Under the pieces are notes generated by a model. The model saw nothing but the letters and a program-made list of their open reading frames with translations, did no database searches and was not told the origin of the DNA. Position numbers and translations under genes: made by a program. Shown here piece by piece: positions 26,898 through 37,120 of a stretch of DNA of 64,000 nucleotides; position 1 is the first letter of the stretch, and each line of letters opens with the position of its first letter. The DNA is from Bacteroidota bacterium (lineage in GTDB: Bacteria > Bacteroidota > Bacteroidia > UKL13-3): the NCBI GenBank assembly GCA_027484685.1, contig JAIXSO010000027.1:45998-109997 (forward strand), given 5' to 3'.

Positions 26898-28505
26898 CTA
26901 GTTGCTCATTTTATAACCTTTTGCTATTCCTAATTTTATAGCTTCGTATAAATTGGCAATACCACCAGTTACACTAATATCTGATAACATTACTTTGGTT
27001 TTAGTGCCAGGAATAAATACTTTTTTATTATATTTTATAGCTGATTCTAAAATCAGTTCTTTGGTTTGTTCTGCTGTAATTTCAGGGAAATAAGAGCGCA
27101 ATGTAGCTGCAATTCCTGCTACCACAGGTGCTGCCATACTTGTTCCGTTAAATGAAGCGTACTCACTTAACGGAATACATGAGTAAATATCAAATCCAGG
27201 GGCAAATACATCCACTGTATTTTTACCAAAATTACTAAAATCGGCTGTTAAATATTTTTTCTTTTTCCAAGTAGATGCGCCAACCTCAATCCAAGCTGTT
27301 GCTTTATTGTTTGAATTGTAATACCTAACAGTAGGGTAATTTTCAATGGTGTCAATATTATGGTTATCGTTTCCTGCTGCATGTATTAAAAGCACATCTT
27401 TACTAATTGCATATTTTACGGCTTCATCTACAATGCGTTTGTTAGGCGAAAGGGCTTTTCCAAAACTCATATTAATTACTTTAGCGCCATTATCGGCTGC
27501 ATATCTAATAGCATTTGCCACATCCTTATCTCTTTCATCTCCATCAGGAACTACGCGTAAAACCATAATTTTAGCATTGTCAGATATACCTTTAATGCCT
27601 AAATTATTATTTCTTACAGCTGCTATAATACCAGCAACGTGTGTTCCATGATCGCCTTTTGGTCCACTAACATAATTGCTGCCGTAGTATTTTTCAGTTA
27701 CATCATTATAGTTGTCGCCAACTAATTTTCTGCTATCAAAATCTTTTCCCAAATGGTAATCCAATTGGTCTTTGAAATAATTTTTACCACCGCTAAGTTC
27801 TTTAATTAAATCAGTAATAGAACCCCCTTTTTTAACCACTCCCATAACAGCCGATGCTGCTACTAAGTCCATTTTATCTTTTGCAGTTTGCTTGTATGCT
27901 TCTACTTGTTTAACTGTCGGTTTATCAGTGCCTAAAGTCATTTTAAGTTTTAAAATACCTTCTTCAATTTTACTGTAAACAGTATACATACGTTCAGCAT
28001 TCTCGTATTTTTCAAGGTAAATAGTTTCCGCTTTTTTGTATAGAAAAAACGTTTCTTTATCGTTCAAAGCCACATTACTTTCATTAATACCTTCAAACTT
28101 TTTATTGTACATATTGTAAATACGCGTAATTTCAAGGTTATCCTGAACCACATTGGTGTCTTTTCCACCTATAAAACTCCAACCATTTACATCATCAATA
28201 TATCCATTTTTATCGTCATCAATTCCGTTTCCTGCTATTTCGCCAGGATTTTGCCAAATTACATCTTTTAAATCGGCATGAGCCACTTCTGTTCCGCCAT
28301 CAATTACTGCAACTATTACTGGTTTTGATTTTTTACTTTTTAAAAGTTCATTATAGGCTTTTTCTGTGCTTACTCCATAAACCTTGTTTTCTTTAGGGTC
28401 TAAATTAAACCAGTTTTCAGGAGCTTTTTTTTGGGCATTAACATTGCCTAATAGCAAGCCAAAAGCTACCATTAAATAAGTACGTTTTGTTTGTTTGGTA
28501 ATCAT
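26898..28505 (-). CDS. exported subtilisin-like (S8) serine protease without sorting domain
   Basis: 535 residues with a signal peptide (AFGLLLGNVNAQ). Triad: Asp69 (VIVAVIDGGTEVAHADL), His about 286 (HGTHVAGI) and Ser near 456 (FNGTSMAAPVVAG). About 140 residues are inserted between Asp and His, helical and lysine-rich (KIEEGILKLKMTLG). No T9SS tail follows; the protein ends soon after the catalytic domain, so it is probably periplasmic or exported by another route than the protease at 4196. It is divergent from mreB. Confidence 0.9.
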   Translation of the reverse strand: MITKQTKRTYLMVAFGLLLGNVNAQKKAPENWFNLDPKENKVYGVSTEKAYNELLKSKKSKPVIVAVIDGGTEVAHADLKDVIWQNPGEIAGNGIDDDKNGYIDDVNGWSFIGGKDTNVVQDNLEITRIYNMYNKKFEGINESNVALNDKETFFLYKKAETIYLEKYENAERMYTVYSKIEEGILKLKMTLGTDKPTVKQVEAYKQTAKDKMDLVAASAVMGVVKKGGSITDLIKELSGGKNYFKDQLDYHLGKDFDSRKLVGDNYNDVTEKYYGSNYVSGPKGDHGTHVAGIIAAVRNNNLGIKGISDNAKIMVLRVVPDGDERDKDVANAIRYAADNGAKVINMSFGKALSPNKRIVDEAVKYAISKDVLLIHAAGNDNHNIDTIENYPTVRYYNSNNKATAWIEVGASTWKKKKYLTADFSNFGKNTVDVFAPGFDIYSCIPLSEYASFNGTSMAAPVVAGIAATLRSYFPEITAEQTKELILESAIKYNKKVFIPGTKTKVMLSDISVTGGIANLYEAIKLGIAKGYKMSN

Positions 28506-28826
28506 TTTTTGTTTAGAATAAGGGTTACAAGAAAGTAATATTTTGAAATATTAAGAAATTGAAATTTTTGAACGGTAAAAAAACGAAGGATAAAAATAAA
28601 TTGCATACAGCCATTAGTTACCCAAAACACTGGCATTTAGGCCATAAAATTGGCAACTTATTTTAAAAAAATGCTTGTTGAAATGTTGTGGCAAATATTT
28701 TTATTGCATAAAAACAAAAACATAAAAAAGATTGCGCTCAATTATGTTAAATTGCAACGTTTTTTATAGAACAAACAATTTCATCATATCAATTTACCCA
28801 ATTAACAAACGAAGAGAGCAGCATAA
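28506..28826. other. divergent intergenic region between the subtilase and mreB
   Basis: 321 AT-rich bases carrying promoters for both directions, presumably. I find no exact TAnnTTTG at a suitable distance, no stable hairpin and no open frame. Nothing else noted. Confidence 0.3.
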
Positions 28827-29849
28827 ATGGGCGTATTTAGTTTTTTAACACAAGATTTAGCCATAGATTTAGGAACGGCTAATACTTTAATTATTCATAA
28901 AGACCAAGTTGTGGTTGACGAGCCGTCAATTATTGCTATTAACAGACGTAACGGAAATGTTATTGCAGTTGGTAGTCAAGCGCAACAAATGCATGGAAAG
29001 GTTCATGAAGATATTAAAACTATTCGTCCGCTTAAAGATGGTGTAATTGCTGATTTTCAGGCTGCTGAACACATGATTCGAGGTTTAATAGGTATGATTC
29101 CTCAAGCCAATAAATTTATTAAACCGCAACAACGCATGGTTATTTGTATTCCTTCGGGCATTACCGAGGTTGAAAAACGGGCGGTAAAAGACAGTGCTGA
29201 ACGTGCTGGCTCAAAAGAAGTTTATTTAATTCACGAGCCAATGGCTGCTGCAATAGGAATTGGAATTGATGTATTTGAGCCAATGGGAAATATGATTATT
29301 GATATTGGCGGTGGAACTACTGAAATTGCTGTTATTGCTTTAGCAGGTATTGTTTGCGATCAATCAATTCGTGTGGCTGGTGATGAATTTACTGATGATA
29401 TTTTAGATTACATGCGTAGACAGCATAACCTTTTGGTTGGTGAAAGAACAGCTGAAAGAATAAAAATTGAAGTAGGTTCTGCTTTAAGCGAATTGGAAAA
29501 TCCACCGCAAGATTATGCAGTAAATGGTCGCGATTTAATGACAGGTATTCCTAAGCAAATTAGTGTGAGCTATTCTGAAATTGCTGCCGCTTTAGATAAA
29601 TCAATTTCGAAAATTGAGGAAGCTATTTTACGTGCTTTGGAATTAACTCCTCCCGAACTTTCAGCTGATATTTACTCAACAGGTTTATATTTAACCGGTG
29701 GAGGCGCTTTATTACGTGGTTTGGATAAGCGTATTTCTGCAAAAACTAAATTGCCTGTTCATGTAGCTGAGGATCCATTAAGAGCAGTTGTTAGAGGTAC
29801 TGGTATGGCTCTTAAAAACTTAAAAAGCTACAAGTTTTTAATGACCTAA
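28827..29849 (+). CDS. mreB: rod-shape-determining protein MreB
   Basis: 340 residues, actin fold. Phosphate-1 motif LAIDLGTANTLI at residue 11, phosphate-2 IDIGGGTTEIAVIAL near 160, adenosine motif TGGGALLRGLD near 290. MreB forms membrane-bound filaments that guide elongation of the peptidoglycan wall. It heads the mreB-mreC-mreD cluster. The gap to mreC is 80 bases. Confidence 0.97.
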   Translation: MGVFSFLTQDLAIDLGTANTLIIHKDQVVVDEPSIIAINRRNGNVIAVGSQAQQMHGKVHEDIKTIRPLKDGVIADFQAAEHMIRGLIGMIPQANKFIKPQQRMVICIPSGITEVEKRAVKDSAERAGSKEVYLIHEPMAAAIGIGIDVFEPMGNMIIDIGGGTTEIAVIALAGIVCDQSIRVAGDEFTDDILDYMRRQHNLLVGERTAERIKIEVGSALSELENPPQDYAVNGRDLMTGIPKQISVSYSEIAAALDKSISKIEEAILRALELTPPELSADIYSTGLYLTGGGALLRGLDKRISAKTKLPVHVAEDPLRAVVRGTGMALKNLKSYKFLMT

Positions 29850-29929
29850 AAAACAAGTTATTAGAAACAAATTTTATTTAACAATTTTAAAAACAAACAA
29901 CCAAAAAGCCCCGGCACAAAAAGCAAAAC

Positions 29930-30778
29930 ATGAAGAACCTAATATTTTTTATATATAAGTATTATGTATTTTTTATGTTCTTGGCATTCGAGGTTTTTGC
30001 CATGGTAGTTTTATTTAGGTTTAATAATTACCAACAAGCTAGTTTTTTAAATTATACAGCAAGTACCAGCGCATCTATTTATAATGCCATTAATAGCACT
30101 ACAGGGTATTTTAACTTAAAAACGTTAAACGATAGTTTGCAACAGGAAAATGCGAGGTTGCGTTCACAATTGTTGCAATCCTATTATCAAAATGGATTTA
30201 CCACTACCAATATTAACGATACTTTGTTTAAACAACAGTATCAATATATTTCGGCTCAAGTGGTAAATAATTCAATTAGCAAAAAGAATAATTTCATTAC
30301 TATTGATAAAGGTTCGCTGCATGGTGTAAAACGTTTTGATGGGGTTATTTGCCCTAACGGTGTGGTTGGTATAGTTTGGCAGGTTACACCTTATTATAGT
30401 TTGGTACAATCGGTTTTAAATAGCAAAAGCAATACTGGTGCTAAAGTTAAAAAAACAGGTGATATAGGTACTGTAACTTGGGATGGAGCAAATGCTTTAT
30501 TTGCTCAATTAAGCGATGTAAATACATTTGTGCCCGTAGCTATTGGCGATGAAATTGTATCAACTGCGCAATCTGCTTCTTATCCGGAAGAAATTCCAAT
30601 TGGAAAAATTGTAAAAATTGATAGAAATCCAGAAAAAAATTCATACGACATTACCATTTTAGTTCATACTCCATTTAGTAGGCTAAAAAATGTTTATGTG
30701 GTGCGTAATTTATTTAAAGAAAGTCAACAAGCGGCAGAAACAAAAGCAGTAGAAGAGGAGGCAAAAAATGATAATTGA
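29930..30778 (+). CDS. mreC: rod-shape-determining protein MreC
   Basis: 282 residues. One N-terminal membrane helix (about 9-28, YYVFFMFLAFEVFAMVVLF), a coiled-coil segment around 60-85 (LNDSLQQENARLRSQLLQ), then the two-part beta domain with KNNFITIDKGSLHGVKRFDGVICPNGVVG. MreC links MreB to the peptidoglycan synthases in the periplasm. The C-terminal tail is acidic. It overlaps mreD by 11 bases. Confidence 0.93.
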   Translation: MKNLIFFIYKYYVFFMFLAFEVFAMVVLFRFNNYQQASFLNYTASTSASIYNAINSTTGYFNLKTLNDSLQQENARLRSQLLQSYYQNGFTTTNINDTLFKQQYQYISAQVVNNSISKKNNFITIDKGSLHGVKRFDGVICPNGVVGIVWQVTPYYSLVQSVLNSKSNTGAKVKKTGDIGTVTWDGANALFAQLSDVNTFVPVAIGDEIVSTAQSASYPEEIPIGKIVKIDRNPEKNSYDITILVHTPFSRLKNVYVVRNLFKESQQAAETKAVEEEAKNDN

Positions 30779-31286
30779 TATACTTAATTTTCTGGTGCGT
30801 TTTGTTCTTTTAGTGTTTTTACAAATTGTTGTTATCAATAATATTGATTTAAGCACGTATGTAAATCCATATATTTATGTGGTACTTATTTTAAGTTTGC
30901 CTTATAATACTAAGCCTTGGTTGGTATTGGTTATAAGCTTTTTATTGGGAATGACTATGGATACTTTTAGTAGTATGCCTGGTCCGCATATAGCAGCCAC
31001 AGTTTTAATGGGTTATATGCGCAGATTTTACTTAATGTTTAGTACCAATAAAGATGATTTGGAAACCAAAATCGAACCTAATTTTAGCAGTAAAGGTCCA
31101 ATTGGATACATGGTTTATGTTTTATTGATGGTATTTCTTCATCATTTTGTGCTGTTTTTCCTCGAAGCATTTACTTTCCATCAGTTTTTCTCAACACTAT
31201 CACGCATTTTCTTCAGTACATTATTTACCACGCTACTCGTTGGTTTAGGCCAATTGTTATTTTACAAAGTAGCTAAAAAAGCGTAA
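30768..31286 (+). CDS. mreD: rod-shape-determining protein MreD (membrane protein)
   Basis: 172 residues with five or six membrane helices (VRFVLLVFLQIVVINNI, YIYVVLILSLPYN, WLVLVISFLLGMTMDTFSS). The position after mreC with an 11-base overlap, the size and the GMTMDTFSSMPGPH motif fit MreD, though its sequence diverges as usual. The penicillin-binding protein 2 and rodA genes that usually follow are not here: the next gene is on the opposite strand. Confidence 0.85.
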   Translation: MIIDILNFLVRFVLLVFLQIVVINNIDLSTYVNPYIYVVLILSLPYNTKPWLVLVISFLLGMTMDTFSSMPGPHIAATVLMGYMRRFYLMFSTNKDDLETKIEPNFSSKGPIGYMVYVLLMVFLHHFVLFFLEAFTFHQFFSTLSRIFFSTLFTTLLVGLGQLLFYKVAKKA

Positions 31287-31292
31287 ACTTTT

Positions 31293-32054
31293 TTATAAAG
31301 TATTATTCAAAAGCTCAACTGAGGTGCAGGCTTTTTGGTAAAGTTTTGATGAAATCACTTTATCTTTAATAATAGAAATATGCCTTAAATTATGTGCATC
31401 GCTTCCTACAAAACTGTGTAGCTTTTTATCAACTATGCCTTCGGCTGCTTTAAGTACATGCGGGCTGTAATAACCAATTAGTGAAAGGTTATTCAGTTGT
31501 AGTAAAATACCTTTATCAGTTAATTCTTGGTATTTATTTTTTTGTTGATGGTAATAAGTATAACGCTCCGGATGAGCTAAAATAGGGGTAAAGCCATTTA
31601 TTTGTAATTCAAAAATGGCAGATTTAAAGTTTCGTGCTTCTTCTAAAAAAGGCATTTCTACCAAAACATATTTTTTGCTTCCGCCAAAACTTAAAATTTC
31701 GTTATTATTAATTTTAGCTTCAAATGCATCGTCTATCATGTATTCGGCAGCTACTTCCATTTCAAGGTTAATACCTTTTTCTATTAAATGGTTTTTTAGT
31801 TCTGCTAGTTTGGGTAATAAATTATGTGGTCCATTTTTGTAAAAATCGCTCATAATATGAGGTGTAGTTATAACTTTAGTATAACCCATTTCCTCAAAAA
31901 CCTTAAGTGTTTCAGTTGCTTCGTCAAGCGATTGTACGCCATCATCAACAGCATGAATGAGGTGTGAGTGAAGCTCAACCTTTACAGGATTTATAAAAGA
32001 GGCAGCATTTTGTGCTGCCTCTTTATTACCAAATATTTTATTTAAAAATCCCAA
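31293..32054 (-). CDS. CpsB/YwqE-type PHP tyrosine-protein phosphatase
   Basis: 253 residues. Metal-binding PHP motifs are visible: KVELHSHLIHAVDDG near residue 28, TTPHIM near 62, HPERYTYY near 160 and GSDAHNLRH near 217. Members of this family dephosphorylate BY-kinases and other tyrosine-phosphorylated proteins that control capsule or exopolysaccharide export. It is two bases from the isomerase gene and in the same leftward transcript as RfbA, which supports a surface-polysaccharide role. Confidence 0.87.
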   Translation of the reverse strand: MGFLNKIFGNKEAAQNAASFINPVKVELHSHLIHAVDDGVQSLDEATETLKVFEEMGYTKVITTPHIMSDFYKNGPHNLLPKLAELKNHLIEKGINLEMEVAAEYMIDDAFEAKINNNEILSFGGSKKYVLVEMPFLEEARNFKSAIFELQINGFTPILAHPERYTYYHQQKNKYQELTDKGILLQLNNLSLIGYYSPHVLKAAEGIVDKKLHSFVGSDAHNLRHISIIKDKVISSKLYQKACTSVELLNNTL

Positions 32055-32055
32055 A

Positions 32056-33033
32056 TTATACGTTTGATAAGTATTCTTTTAACGAAGCAATATTTGGAAC
32101 ATTTAATGAATCAACTCTTCTGTAATCAGCTACGTATAAACTTAACCAATCTAAGCGGTGAATCATTTCGTAAACAGCTTCTAAATTAAACTCGTTTACA
32201 GCCATATTAATAACTTTATGATTTTCAACTTCCAATAAATTGGTTAAAAATTCAAAACGAGCACCAACACGAGGATTGCTATTAGAGTTTAATAAAATGT
32301 ATAACGATGGTAAATCGCCATAATAACTTTCTATCATGTTATGGTTTGCCTCTGGCAATACACTAACAAATGCTTCATGCTTAGCATTTTCTTGTATTTG
32401 CTGCGCAAAACGAATTCCAGTTGATTCAAAATAACCATCGGTAACTATAATAAACTTATTATTAACCTTAGCTTTAATTGCTTCAAAGGCACTAGTCATT
32501 TCTTCTTCATAAGGAGCAGTATCTTTTACCTTAGCAGCTATTTCTTTCAATGTTGAAGCAACATCTTTTTTAATAAACTCAGCAAAAATTTGTACCAAAT
32601 AAGTTAACGAAAAGCCTAAAGCCATTCTAGGTTGGAAACCGGGCTCTAAATGGTATCTTTTCAAATTATTTTCAGTAGCAAGTTCAGCAAGTTTACCGCC
32701 ACCTGTTAAAATAATCATATCGCATCCGCGTTTTTTAACTTCATCAAACATAAATAATGTTTCTTCAGTATTTCCGCTGTACGAACCTAAAATAACTAAT
32801 GAGTTTTTATTTACATATGCAGGTAAAGTGTAATCAGCAATACATTCTACTGGAACTGGAAACTCGTCCATAAAAATGTTTTTTACTAATCTACCACCAA
32901 TACCGCTTCCACCTAATCCACCAATCATAATATTGGTGTATTTGGTAATGTCCATTCCGTGTGCGCTATAATTATTAAGCGCAAATTCAATTTGATAACT
33001 GAATTTTTTTAATGCTTCGTGTTGTACGTTCAT
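32056..33033 (-). CDS. bifunctional phosphoglucose/phosphomannose isomerase
   Basis: 325 residues with two SIS domains. The first has MIGGLGGSGIGGRLVKNIF and GSYSGNTEETLFMFDE; the C-terminal half carries EANHNMIESY, which fits the archaeal-type PGI/PMI family with the catalytic His and Glu. It interconverts glucose-6-P, mannose-6-P and fructose-6-P to supply sugar nucleotide synthesis. It lies between CpsB-like and RfbA genes with gaps of 2 and 12 bases. Confidence 0.88.
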   Translation of the reverse strand: MNVQHEALKKFSYQIEFALNNYSAHGMDITKYTNIMIGGLGGSGIGGRLVKNIFMDEFPVPVECIADYTLPAYVNKNSLVILGSYSGNTEETLFMFDEVKKRGCDMIILTGGGKLAELATENNLKRYHLEPGFQPRMALGFSLTYLVQIFAEFIKKDVASTLKEIAAKVKDTAPYEEEMTSAFEAIKAKVNNKFIIVTDGYFESTGIRFAQQIQENAKHEAFVSVLPEANHNMIESYYGDLPSLYILLNSNSNPRVGARFEFLTNLLEVENHKVINMAVNEFNLEAVYEMIHRLDWLSLYVADYRRVDSLNVPNIASLKEYLSNV

Positions 33034-33045
33034 ATTTCTGATATA

Positions 33046-33909
33046 TTATTTTTTTATTAGGTTCAATAAATATTGACCATAACCGCTTTTTACTAATTTT
33101 CTAGCTTCTGTTTCTAGTTGTTCTTTTGTAATATAACCCATATTGTAAGCTATTTCTTCAATACAACCAACTTTTAACCCTTGGCGTTCTTCAATTACTT
33201 GCACAAACTGACCTGCTTGCATAAGCGAAGCAAAAGTTCCTGTATCTAACCAAGCTGTTCCACGTTGTAAAACACCCACTTTAAGTTTTCCTTGCTCTAA
33301 ATACACTTTGTTTACATCCGTAATTTCGTATTCGCCACGTGGTGATGGTTTGATGTTTTTAGCAATTTCAACCACTGAGTTATCGTAAAAATATAATCCG
33401 GGAACCGCATAATTTGATTTAGGATTCGCAGGTTTTTCTTCAATACTTAATGCGTTCATTTGTTCATCAAACTCTACTACTCCATAACGCTCAGGGTCGC
33501 TCACATGGTAAGCAAATACTACTCCACCTTCAGGATTATTATTGCTTTGCAATAAGGCTTTTAAACCAGAGCTAAAGAAAATATTGTCACCTAAAATCAA
33601 GGCAACTTTATCTTTTCCAATAAACTCTTCGCCAATTACAAAGGCTTGCGCTAGTCCATCTGGACTTGGTTGTTCAGCATATTCTATTCGGCAGCCAATT
33701 TGAGAGCCATCGCCTAACAATTTTCTAAATCCAGGTAAATCATGTGGTGTTGAAATAATTAATATTTCTTTGATACCAGCTAACATTAATACCGATAAAG
33801 GATAATAAATCATTGGTTTATCGTAAACGGGCATTAATTGCTTGCTAACTGCTAATGTTAATGGATGTAAGCGTGTGCCACTTCCTCCTGCTAAAATTAT
33901 TCCTTTCAT
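33046..33909 (-). CDS. rfbA: glucose-1-phosphate thymidylyltransferase
   Basis: 287 residues, full length. The nucleotidyltransferase signature [21 protein letters not shown] with a [18 protein letters not shown] block and the ending [12 protein letters not shown] are diagnostic of RfbA/RmlA. It makes dTDP-glucose from glucose-1-P and dTTP, the first step of dTDP-L-rhamnose and related sugars. The rest of the rml genes are not in this window. It is first of the leftward polysaccharide cluster, 154 bases downstream of the hydrolase gene. Confidence 0.95.
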   Translation of the reverse strand: MKGIILAGGSGTRLHPLTLAVSKQLMPVYDKPMIYYPLSVLMLAGIKEILIISTPHDLPGFRKLLGDGSQIGCRIEYAEQPSPDGLAQAFVIGEEFIGKDKVALILGDNIFFSSGLKALLQSNNNPEGGVVFAYHVSDPERYGVVEFDEQMNALSIEEKPANPKSNYAVPGLYFYDNSVVEIAKNIKPSPRGEYEITDVNKVYLEQGKLKVGVLQRGTAWLDTGTFASLMQAGQFVQVIEERQGLKVGCIEEIAYNMGYITKEQLETEARKLVKSGYGQYLLNLIKK

Positions 33910-34062
33910 AATAGGGATAGTTAATTGTGAAACTCTGTTATATAAACGTATTACATATTTAATACAGCCTGCAATATAATTTTTTTGTTAGGTAAAATAA
34001 TACTATTTATATTTTAATAACTTAAACATAAGCAAAAAGTGAACAATCAAATAGACGATATT

Positions 34063-34827
34063 TTAAAATCTATTTACAAAATTTTCGATTGCCTTGTTTA
34101 GTTTTTCTGTTTCTTCTAACATGCCCATGTGGTTTGAGTTTTGTAAATAACAAATTTCAGCTGTTTTACAAAGTGCAGCTTGTTCAAACATATCTTTATC
34201 AGTTATAATGGTATCGTGTTTGCCAATTCCAAAAAATACAGGAATGTTTAAATTTTGTAATAATGCAAAATTTTCCTCACGCATCATCATTGCTTTTATG
34301 GCCTCAATTACGCCATTGGGATTTGATTTTTCTGCGTTTGCAATTAATTCTTTAATTACAGTTTTGTTATTTTCTTTTTCAAAAAACAAATCAGGAAAAA
34401 AGGTTTTATAAAAAAGCGATGGACTGTTTTTTTGAATGAAACCAATTAATTGTTTGCGTTTTGCTAGCCTTTCAAAACTATCTTTTGCTGCGGTAGAATG
34501 TATTAAACCAATTCCTTTTAATACATTGGCATATTTCTTTGCAAATGCTAAAGATACATAACCTCCCATGCTATGACCAAATAGGTAGCAATTTTCTATT
34601 TTTAAGTAATCAATAACTATTTTTACTTCATCAGCCATTTGGCTAATAGTAACATCTTTTATTGTATTGCTTTGACCAAAGCCAGGCAAATCAATGCATA
34701 ATAAATTAAACGATTGCTTAAGGTATTCTACTTGGTGGGTAAATAAGGAACTGTTTTCGCAAAAGCCATGTAAAAAAACAATGGTTTTACTTTTGTCAGC
34801 AGGCAGGTATTGGTATTTTAGCATCAT
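34063..34827 (-). CDS. alpha/beta hydrolase
   Basis: 254 residues. Catalytic Ser in the nucleophile elbow FGHSMGGYVS near residue 90, acid in GIGKHDTIIT near 205 and His in NSNHMGMLEE near 235. HG oxyanion region FLHGFCENSSLF at 17-29. Generic lipase/esterase-type fold; a substrate cannot be assigned. A hairpin lies just upstream, ending the gene above it. Confidence 0.85.
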   Translation of the reverse strand: MMLKYQYLPADKSKTIVFLHGFCENSSLFTHQVEYLKQSFNLLCIDLPGFGQSNTIKDVTISQMADEVKIVIDYLKIENCYLFGHSMGGYVSLAFAKKYANVLKGIGLIHSTAAKDSFERLAKRKQLIGFIQKNSPSLFYKTFFPDLFFEKENNKTVIKELIANAEKSNPNGVIEAIKAMMMREENFALLQNLNIPVFFGIGKHDTIITDKDMFEQAALCKTAEICYLQNSNHMGMLEETEKLNKAIENFVNRF

Positions 34828-34849
34828 AGCTTTTTATGGTTATAACATA

Positions 34850-34886
34850 AAAAAAGCCACCAGTTTAAGTTACTGATGGCTTTTTT
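34850..34886 (-). terminator. terminator of the PpiD-like gene
   Basis: 15-bp stem aaaaaagccaccagt/actgatggctttttt with one mismatch and a seven-base loop, with a T run on the minus strand. It lies 15 bases past the stop at 34901. Confidence 0.85.
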
Positions 34887-34900
34887 ATATAAATTACATT

Positions 34901-37012
34901 TTAGTAAAATTTGTAACGTAAATCGGTAACTTTATGTAAGTCTTTTAAAGTTTCCATAAAGCCGTATTCTAATTTTTGGCTTAATGGTTGTTTTAACTCA
35001 GCTTTATAAGGGCTGTAATCAGTAATAGCTGGAGCCTCGTTAAATTTATTAACTTGGAAAGCGTATACACCACCATCGCCTTTAAATGCTGAAACAAATT
35101 TGTTTGGAGTAGTTCCTAAAACTGCACCTACAAATGAGTTGTCTTGACCAACGTAAGCAATGTTTGCATTTTCGAAGCTTTGCGCTCCAATTGGAGTAAC
35201 AGCTAAGTTTAATTTTTTGCTTAATGCATCTAAATTAGCAGCACCACCATCTACAGCTTCTTTCATTTTAGCTACTAATTGTTCTGCTTTTTTATCTTTT
35301 CTGTAATCAGCTTCTACACGGGCTTTAGCTGCATCAAAACTAGCTTTTCCTTTTTCGCGTATATCTTTTACAATAGCAATTACGTGTTTGTCACCAATGG
35401 TTATAACTTCGCTTACATCACCTAGTTCAGCATTAAATGCCCATTTTACTACTTCACGAGCTTCTTGATAACCTGGTAAAAAGTTGTCATTTTCTCTGAT
35501 GTATTCAGCAGTTTTTATTTCCAATTTTTTCTCTTTTGCCTTTGCTTCAAAGTCTGAAGCATTGCGGCTTGCAGCAGCAAATTGTCCAGCTTCGTTGTAA
35601 GCGAAACCTACTGTTTTTTCGCTAGCTTTGAAAGTACGTTCTACTAAACCAGCAGTTACTAATTTGCTTGATTTGTTTTCAGTTATTTTAACAATGTGCC
35701 ATCCGAATTGGGTTTTTACAACTCCTAAATCACCTTTTTTACCTGCTTTAACAAACTTGTTAAACTCAGGAACCATTTGTCCGTCTTGGAACCAACCTAA
35801 ATCTCCGCCTCTATCTTTTGTTCCATCAGTGCCGTATTGAGCAGCCATTAAAGCAAAATCACTTCCACCTTTAATTTGAGCTAAAATTTCTTCTGCTTTA
35901 GCTTTGCTATTCAATGTATCTTGCGCTGTAGCACCTTCTACTTTAAATAAAATATGGCTAGCTCTCATAAACACAGTAGTATCGTTTTTAACACCACTAA
36001 CTTTGTAAATTTGGTATTTATTGTCTTTAAAAATTGGTCCAACAATGCTGCCAATTGAATCAGAGAATAATTTATTTACTACATCTTCTGGGAAATCTTT
36101 TCTTGAGCGAGGAGTTGGATCAAATCTAACTTCACTATTTGCATCAACATAAGCAGTATCGTTTTTAGCTTGAGCAAAACCAACTAATTGTTCGCCAACC
36201 CATTTTTGCATTTCAGCTGTATCTTCTTTACTTGGAGCAAAATTATAAACCACAAAATCTATTTTACGGCTATTTTCGCGCTCTTTGTATTTGTTTTGGT
36301 TCTTATTGAAGTACGATTTTAGATCGCTTTCTTCTGCCTTTATAGTTGAATCAGCAATTGCGTTAAACGGCATTACCACATAGTTTAATTCAGCTGTTCT
36401 TGTTCTGGCTTCGTAAAGTTTTTTAGCTTCTACATTAGTAGTATAAACACCTTTTTTTACTAATGCTGCATATTTTCTATTTAAACCATCTTGTAATAAA
36501 TAATCTTCAAAATCGCGTAATTGTTTTTTGGTTTTTTCATCACCTTTTTCAACAATTTGTTTTAGATTTTGAATAACCACATTTTTATCGAAAACACCGG
36601 TTTTAGGATCAGTAAATGATTGTTTAACTTGTGGATGGATATTATCACCAGCGAAAAGGTCGTTTAGTTCCTCGTTGCTTACCACAATTCCTAAATTGCC
36701 GTATTCTTTACTCATTAGGTTTTGTTGGATAATTAAATTCCAAGCTTGCTCTCTAATTTGATTTCTGGTATTATCATCAATTGGTTGTCCTTGGCTACGT
36801 TCTTTATATAATTCCTCTTGCTTAGCCACTTCCATTTCAAATTGTTTGTAGGTAATTGCATCACCATCAATGGTACCTACATCGTTTGACGATGTGTTTA
36901 AAAAGCTGTTTCTGCCTGTTAAAGCATCTGAAACTAGGAATAATACTAAGGCTAATCCAACAAATCCAATTGCTATGCCACTTCTATTTCTTATTTTGGT
37001 TAATATTGCCAT
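34901..37012 (-). CDS. SurA/PpiD-like peptidylprolyl isomerase
   Basis: 703 residues. A single N-terminal membrane helix (AIGFVGLALVLFLVSDAL), then a SurA-N-like chaperone segment (EQAWNLIIQQNLMSKEYGNLGIVVSNEEL), then a PpiC parvulin domain near 345-440 (ASHILFKVEG, GGDLGWFQDGQMVPEF, GWHIVKI) and a long C-terminal helical part with a further degenerate parvulin-like unit. The layout is PpiD: a periplasmic chaperone anchored to the inner membrane that helps secreted and outer-membrane proteins fold. A consensus promoter is present at 37033-37064 and a hairpin follows the stop. Confidence 0.9.
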   Translation of the reverse strand: MAILTKIRNRSGIAIGFVGLALVLFLVSDALTGRNSFLNTSSNDVGTIDGDAITYKQFEMEVAKQEELYKERSQGQPIDDNTRNQIREQAWNLIIQQNLMSKEYGNLGIVVSNEELNDLFAGDNIHPQVKQSFTDPKTGVFDKNVVIQNLKQIVEKGDEKTKKQLRDFEDYLLQDGLNRKYAALVKKGVYTTNVEAKKLYEARTRTAELNYVVMPFNAIADSTIKAEESDLKSYFNKNQNKYKERENSRKIDFVVYNFAPSKEDTAEMQKWVGEQLVGFAQAKNDTAYVDANSEVRFDPTPRSRKDFPEDVVNKLFSDSIGSIVGPIFKDNKYQIYKVSGVKNDTTVFMRASHILFKVEGATAQDTLNSKAKAEEILAQIKGGSDFALMAAQYGTDGTKDRGGDLGWFQDGQMVPEFNKFVKAGKKGDLGVVKTQFGWHIVKITENKSSKLVTAGLVERTFKASEKTVGFAYNEAGQFAAASRNASDFEAKAKEKKLEIKTAEYIRENDNFLPGYQEAREVVKWAFNAELGDVSEVITIGDKHVIAIVKDIREKGKASFDAAKARVEADYRKDKKAEQLVAKMKEAVDGGAANLDALSKKLNLAVTPIGAQSFENANIAYVGQDNSFVGAVLGTTPNKFVSAFKGDGGVYAFQVNKFNEAPAITDYSPYKAELKQPLSQKLEYGFMETLKDLHKVTDLRYKFY

Positions 37013-37032
37013 ACGGTTTTTTTAAAGAGTGG

Positions 37033-37064
37033 CAAAAATAAGCGCAATGACTATACAAGGCAAA
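37033..37064 (-). promoter_or_regulatory. full Bacteroidota-type promoter of the PpiD-like gene
   Basis: On the minus strand, TTTG (37061-37064) is separated by exactly 20 bases from TATTTTTG (37033-37040), which lies 20 bases before the ATG at 37012. Spacing and both boxes match the TTTG-N19-21-TAnnTTTG consensus described for Bacteroidota sigma ABfr. Confidence 0.75.
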
Positions 37065-37120
37065 TGTTATTTATTTTTACACTTGCATTTAAATCAATAA
37101 GTTACATAATTAGCATAAAA

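Noticed and set aside
27346..27651. 101-codon plus-strand frame inside the second subtilase
   Set aside because: Antisense shadow of the protease catalytic region; no independent support.
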